Positions 63,227-64,000 of a DNA stretch of 64,000 nucleotides are shown here, in pieces; positions within the stretch are counted from its first letter, which is position 1, and each line of letters begins with the position of its first letter. The notes under the pieces were generated by a model. That model ran no database searches, had not been told where the DNA came from, and was given only the letters and a program-made list of their open reading frames with translations. The stretch is from NCBI GenBank assembly GCA_031549085.1, contig JAVBQL010000009.1:1-64000 (forward strand). Reading direction: 5' to 3'. Made by a program: the position numbers and the translations under genes. This DNA is from JAVBQL01 sp031549085 (GTDB taxonomy: Bacteria > Spirochaetota > GWE2-31-10 > MWDO01).

Positions 63227-64000
63227 ATGAATGACTATAATTTTTTAGAGATAGAGAAAAAGTGGCAAAAGTATTGGGAAGATAACAAGATCTTTAAAGT
63301 AACCGAAAATAGTAAACCAAAAGAGAAGAGATTGTATGTGCTTGACATGTTTCCATATCCATCAGGCTCTGGGCTTCATGTGGGGCACCCTGAGGGCTAC
63401 ACAGCAACAGATATCTATTCAAGATTCAAAAAAATGAGTGGATATAATGTTTTACACCCTATGGGCTTCGACTCCTTTGGGCTTCCTGCTGAAAATTATG
63501 CAATACAGACGGGTACTCACCCAGCAGCAACAACTGCAAAAAATATAGATAAGTTCAGGGAGCAGATAAAGGCTTTGGGTTTCTGCTATGATTGGGATAG
63601 AGATATTTCTACAAGTGATCCAAAATACTACAAGTGGACACAGTGGATATTTTTACAACTTTTCAAGAAGGGGTTGGCATATGAGACCAACTCCCCTATC
63701 AACTTCTGTCCAAGCTGCGGAACTGGTTTGGCCAACGAAGAGGTGGTGGATGGAAAGTGTGAAAGGTGCGGTACAAACGTTCAAAAAAAGCCGCTTAGAC
63801 AATGGATGCTAAAAATCACTCAATATGCAGAGGATCTGCTAAAAGATTTGGAGCTCTTAAATTGGAATGAAGCAATAAAATTGATGCAGAAAAACTGGAT
63901 TGGCAAGAGTGAGGGGGCTGAGGTACTATTTGGTGTTGAGGGCACTGACGAGACCCTAAAAATTTACACTACCCGCCCAGATACGCTATTTGGTGCAACC
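63227..64000 (+). CDS. leuS: Leucine-tRNA ligase, N-terminal part (runs off the window)
   Basis: The frame is open for 258 codons to the window end. The class I HIGH motif is GLHVGHPEGYTATD, after LDMFPYPSGSG; HPMGFDSFGLPAENYAIQTG, the zinc-finger CPSCGTGLANEEVVDGKCERCG and the start of the editing domain (IYTTRPDTLFGAT) follow. It charges tRNA-Leu. AAGGAA lies seven bases before the ATG. Confidence 0.97.
   Translation, partial: MNDYNFLEIEKKWQKYWEDNKIFKVTENSKPKEKRLYVLDMFPYPSGSGLHVGHPEGYTATDIYSRFKKMSGYNVLHPMGFDSFGLPAENYAIQTGTHPAATTAKNIDKFREQIKALGFCYDWDRDISTSDPKYYKWTQWIFLQLFKKGLAYETNSPINFCPSCGTGLANEEVVDGKCERCGTNVQKKPLRQWMLKITQYAEDLLKDLELLNWNEAIKLMQKNWIGKSEGAEVLFGVEGTDETLKIYTTRPDTLFGAT

Overview
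The window is an AT-rich chromosomal segment of a Gram-negative-type (diderm) bacterium. It encodes chemoreceptors, TonB/ExbB/ExbD, OmpA-like proteins, many lipoproteins and signal peptidase II. The radical-SAM sulfatase-maturing enzyme (which works without oxygen) points to an anaerobic or microaerobic life. The order L21 - Prp - L27 - Obg - NadD, the L27 without an N-terminal extension, the chemoreceptors and the large repeat-rich lipoproteins make a spirochaete the best guess. This is inferred from gene content and memory of family context; no database was searched. TTG starts are used repeatedly (prp, the chemoreceptor, tetR, aroC).

Region 1 (1-6860) looks like an acquired island. It lies between two homologous chemoreceptor 3' ends, each followed by nearly the same terminator (about 240-323 and 6705-6858). 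It holds a two-gene operon (membrane protein plus caspase-like protease) and a TetR-controlled cluster. In that cluster an SDR dehydrogenase, a RidA-like lipoprotein, an exported double-ABM protein and a membrane-anchored ACMSD/decarboxylase-type amidohydrolase read leftward from a palindromic operator. An exported PPOX-like flavin-fold protein sits beside them. Several of these are normally cytoplasmic folds that here carry export signals.

Region 2 (6898-16411) is mainly housekeeping: short B12 methionine synthase, a DUF3795-type protein, Bpt, RecG, YggT, a PHP phosphoesterase and an amino-acid-binding lipoprotein. Region 3 (16677-26741) holds NAD synthetase, with an apparently nucleophile-less amidase domain, then tRNA-Ile(CAU), rplU-prp-rpmA, obg-nadD, a chemoreceptor, and a lipoprotein-ExbB-ExbD-ExbD-TonB run. 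Region 4 (27160-35192) encodes a 2232-residue lipoprotein with two GH13 catalytic domains and eight Ig-like modules, plus a beta-helix lipoprotein. Region 5 (35645-48880) contains fabH, fabF, aroC, lspA, an OmpA protein, an OppC/OppD pair, pheS/pheT and an HD-domain protein, with a 168-nt stem-loop element between oppD and pheT. Region 6 (49097-60841) has a serine-type sulfatase with its anSME, a strong-promoter structured RNA gene of about 300 nt with a long-range pseudoknot and its own terminator, and an operon of an OmpA-like protein and an 1882-residue beta-helix lipoprotein. The end holds a PIN toxin pair, hemW and the 5' part of leuS.

Several intergenic gaps hold short, protein-like open stretches without start signals. 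They read as decayed genes. The strongest candidates for undescribed biology are the structured RNA at 53049-53349, the exported-enzyme TetR cluster and the caspase/membrane-protein pair.
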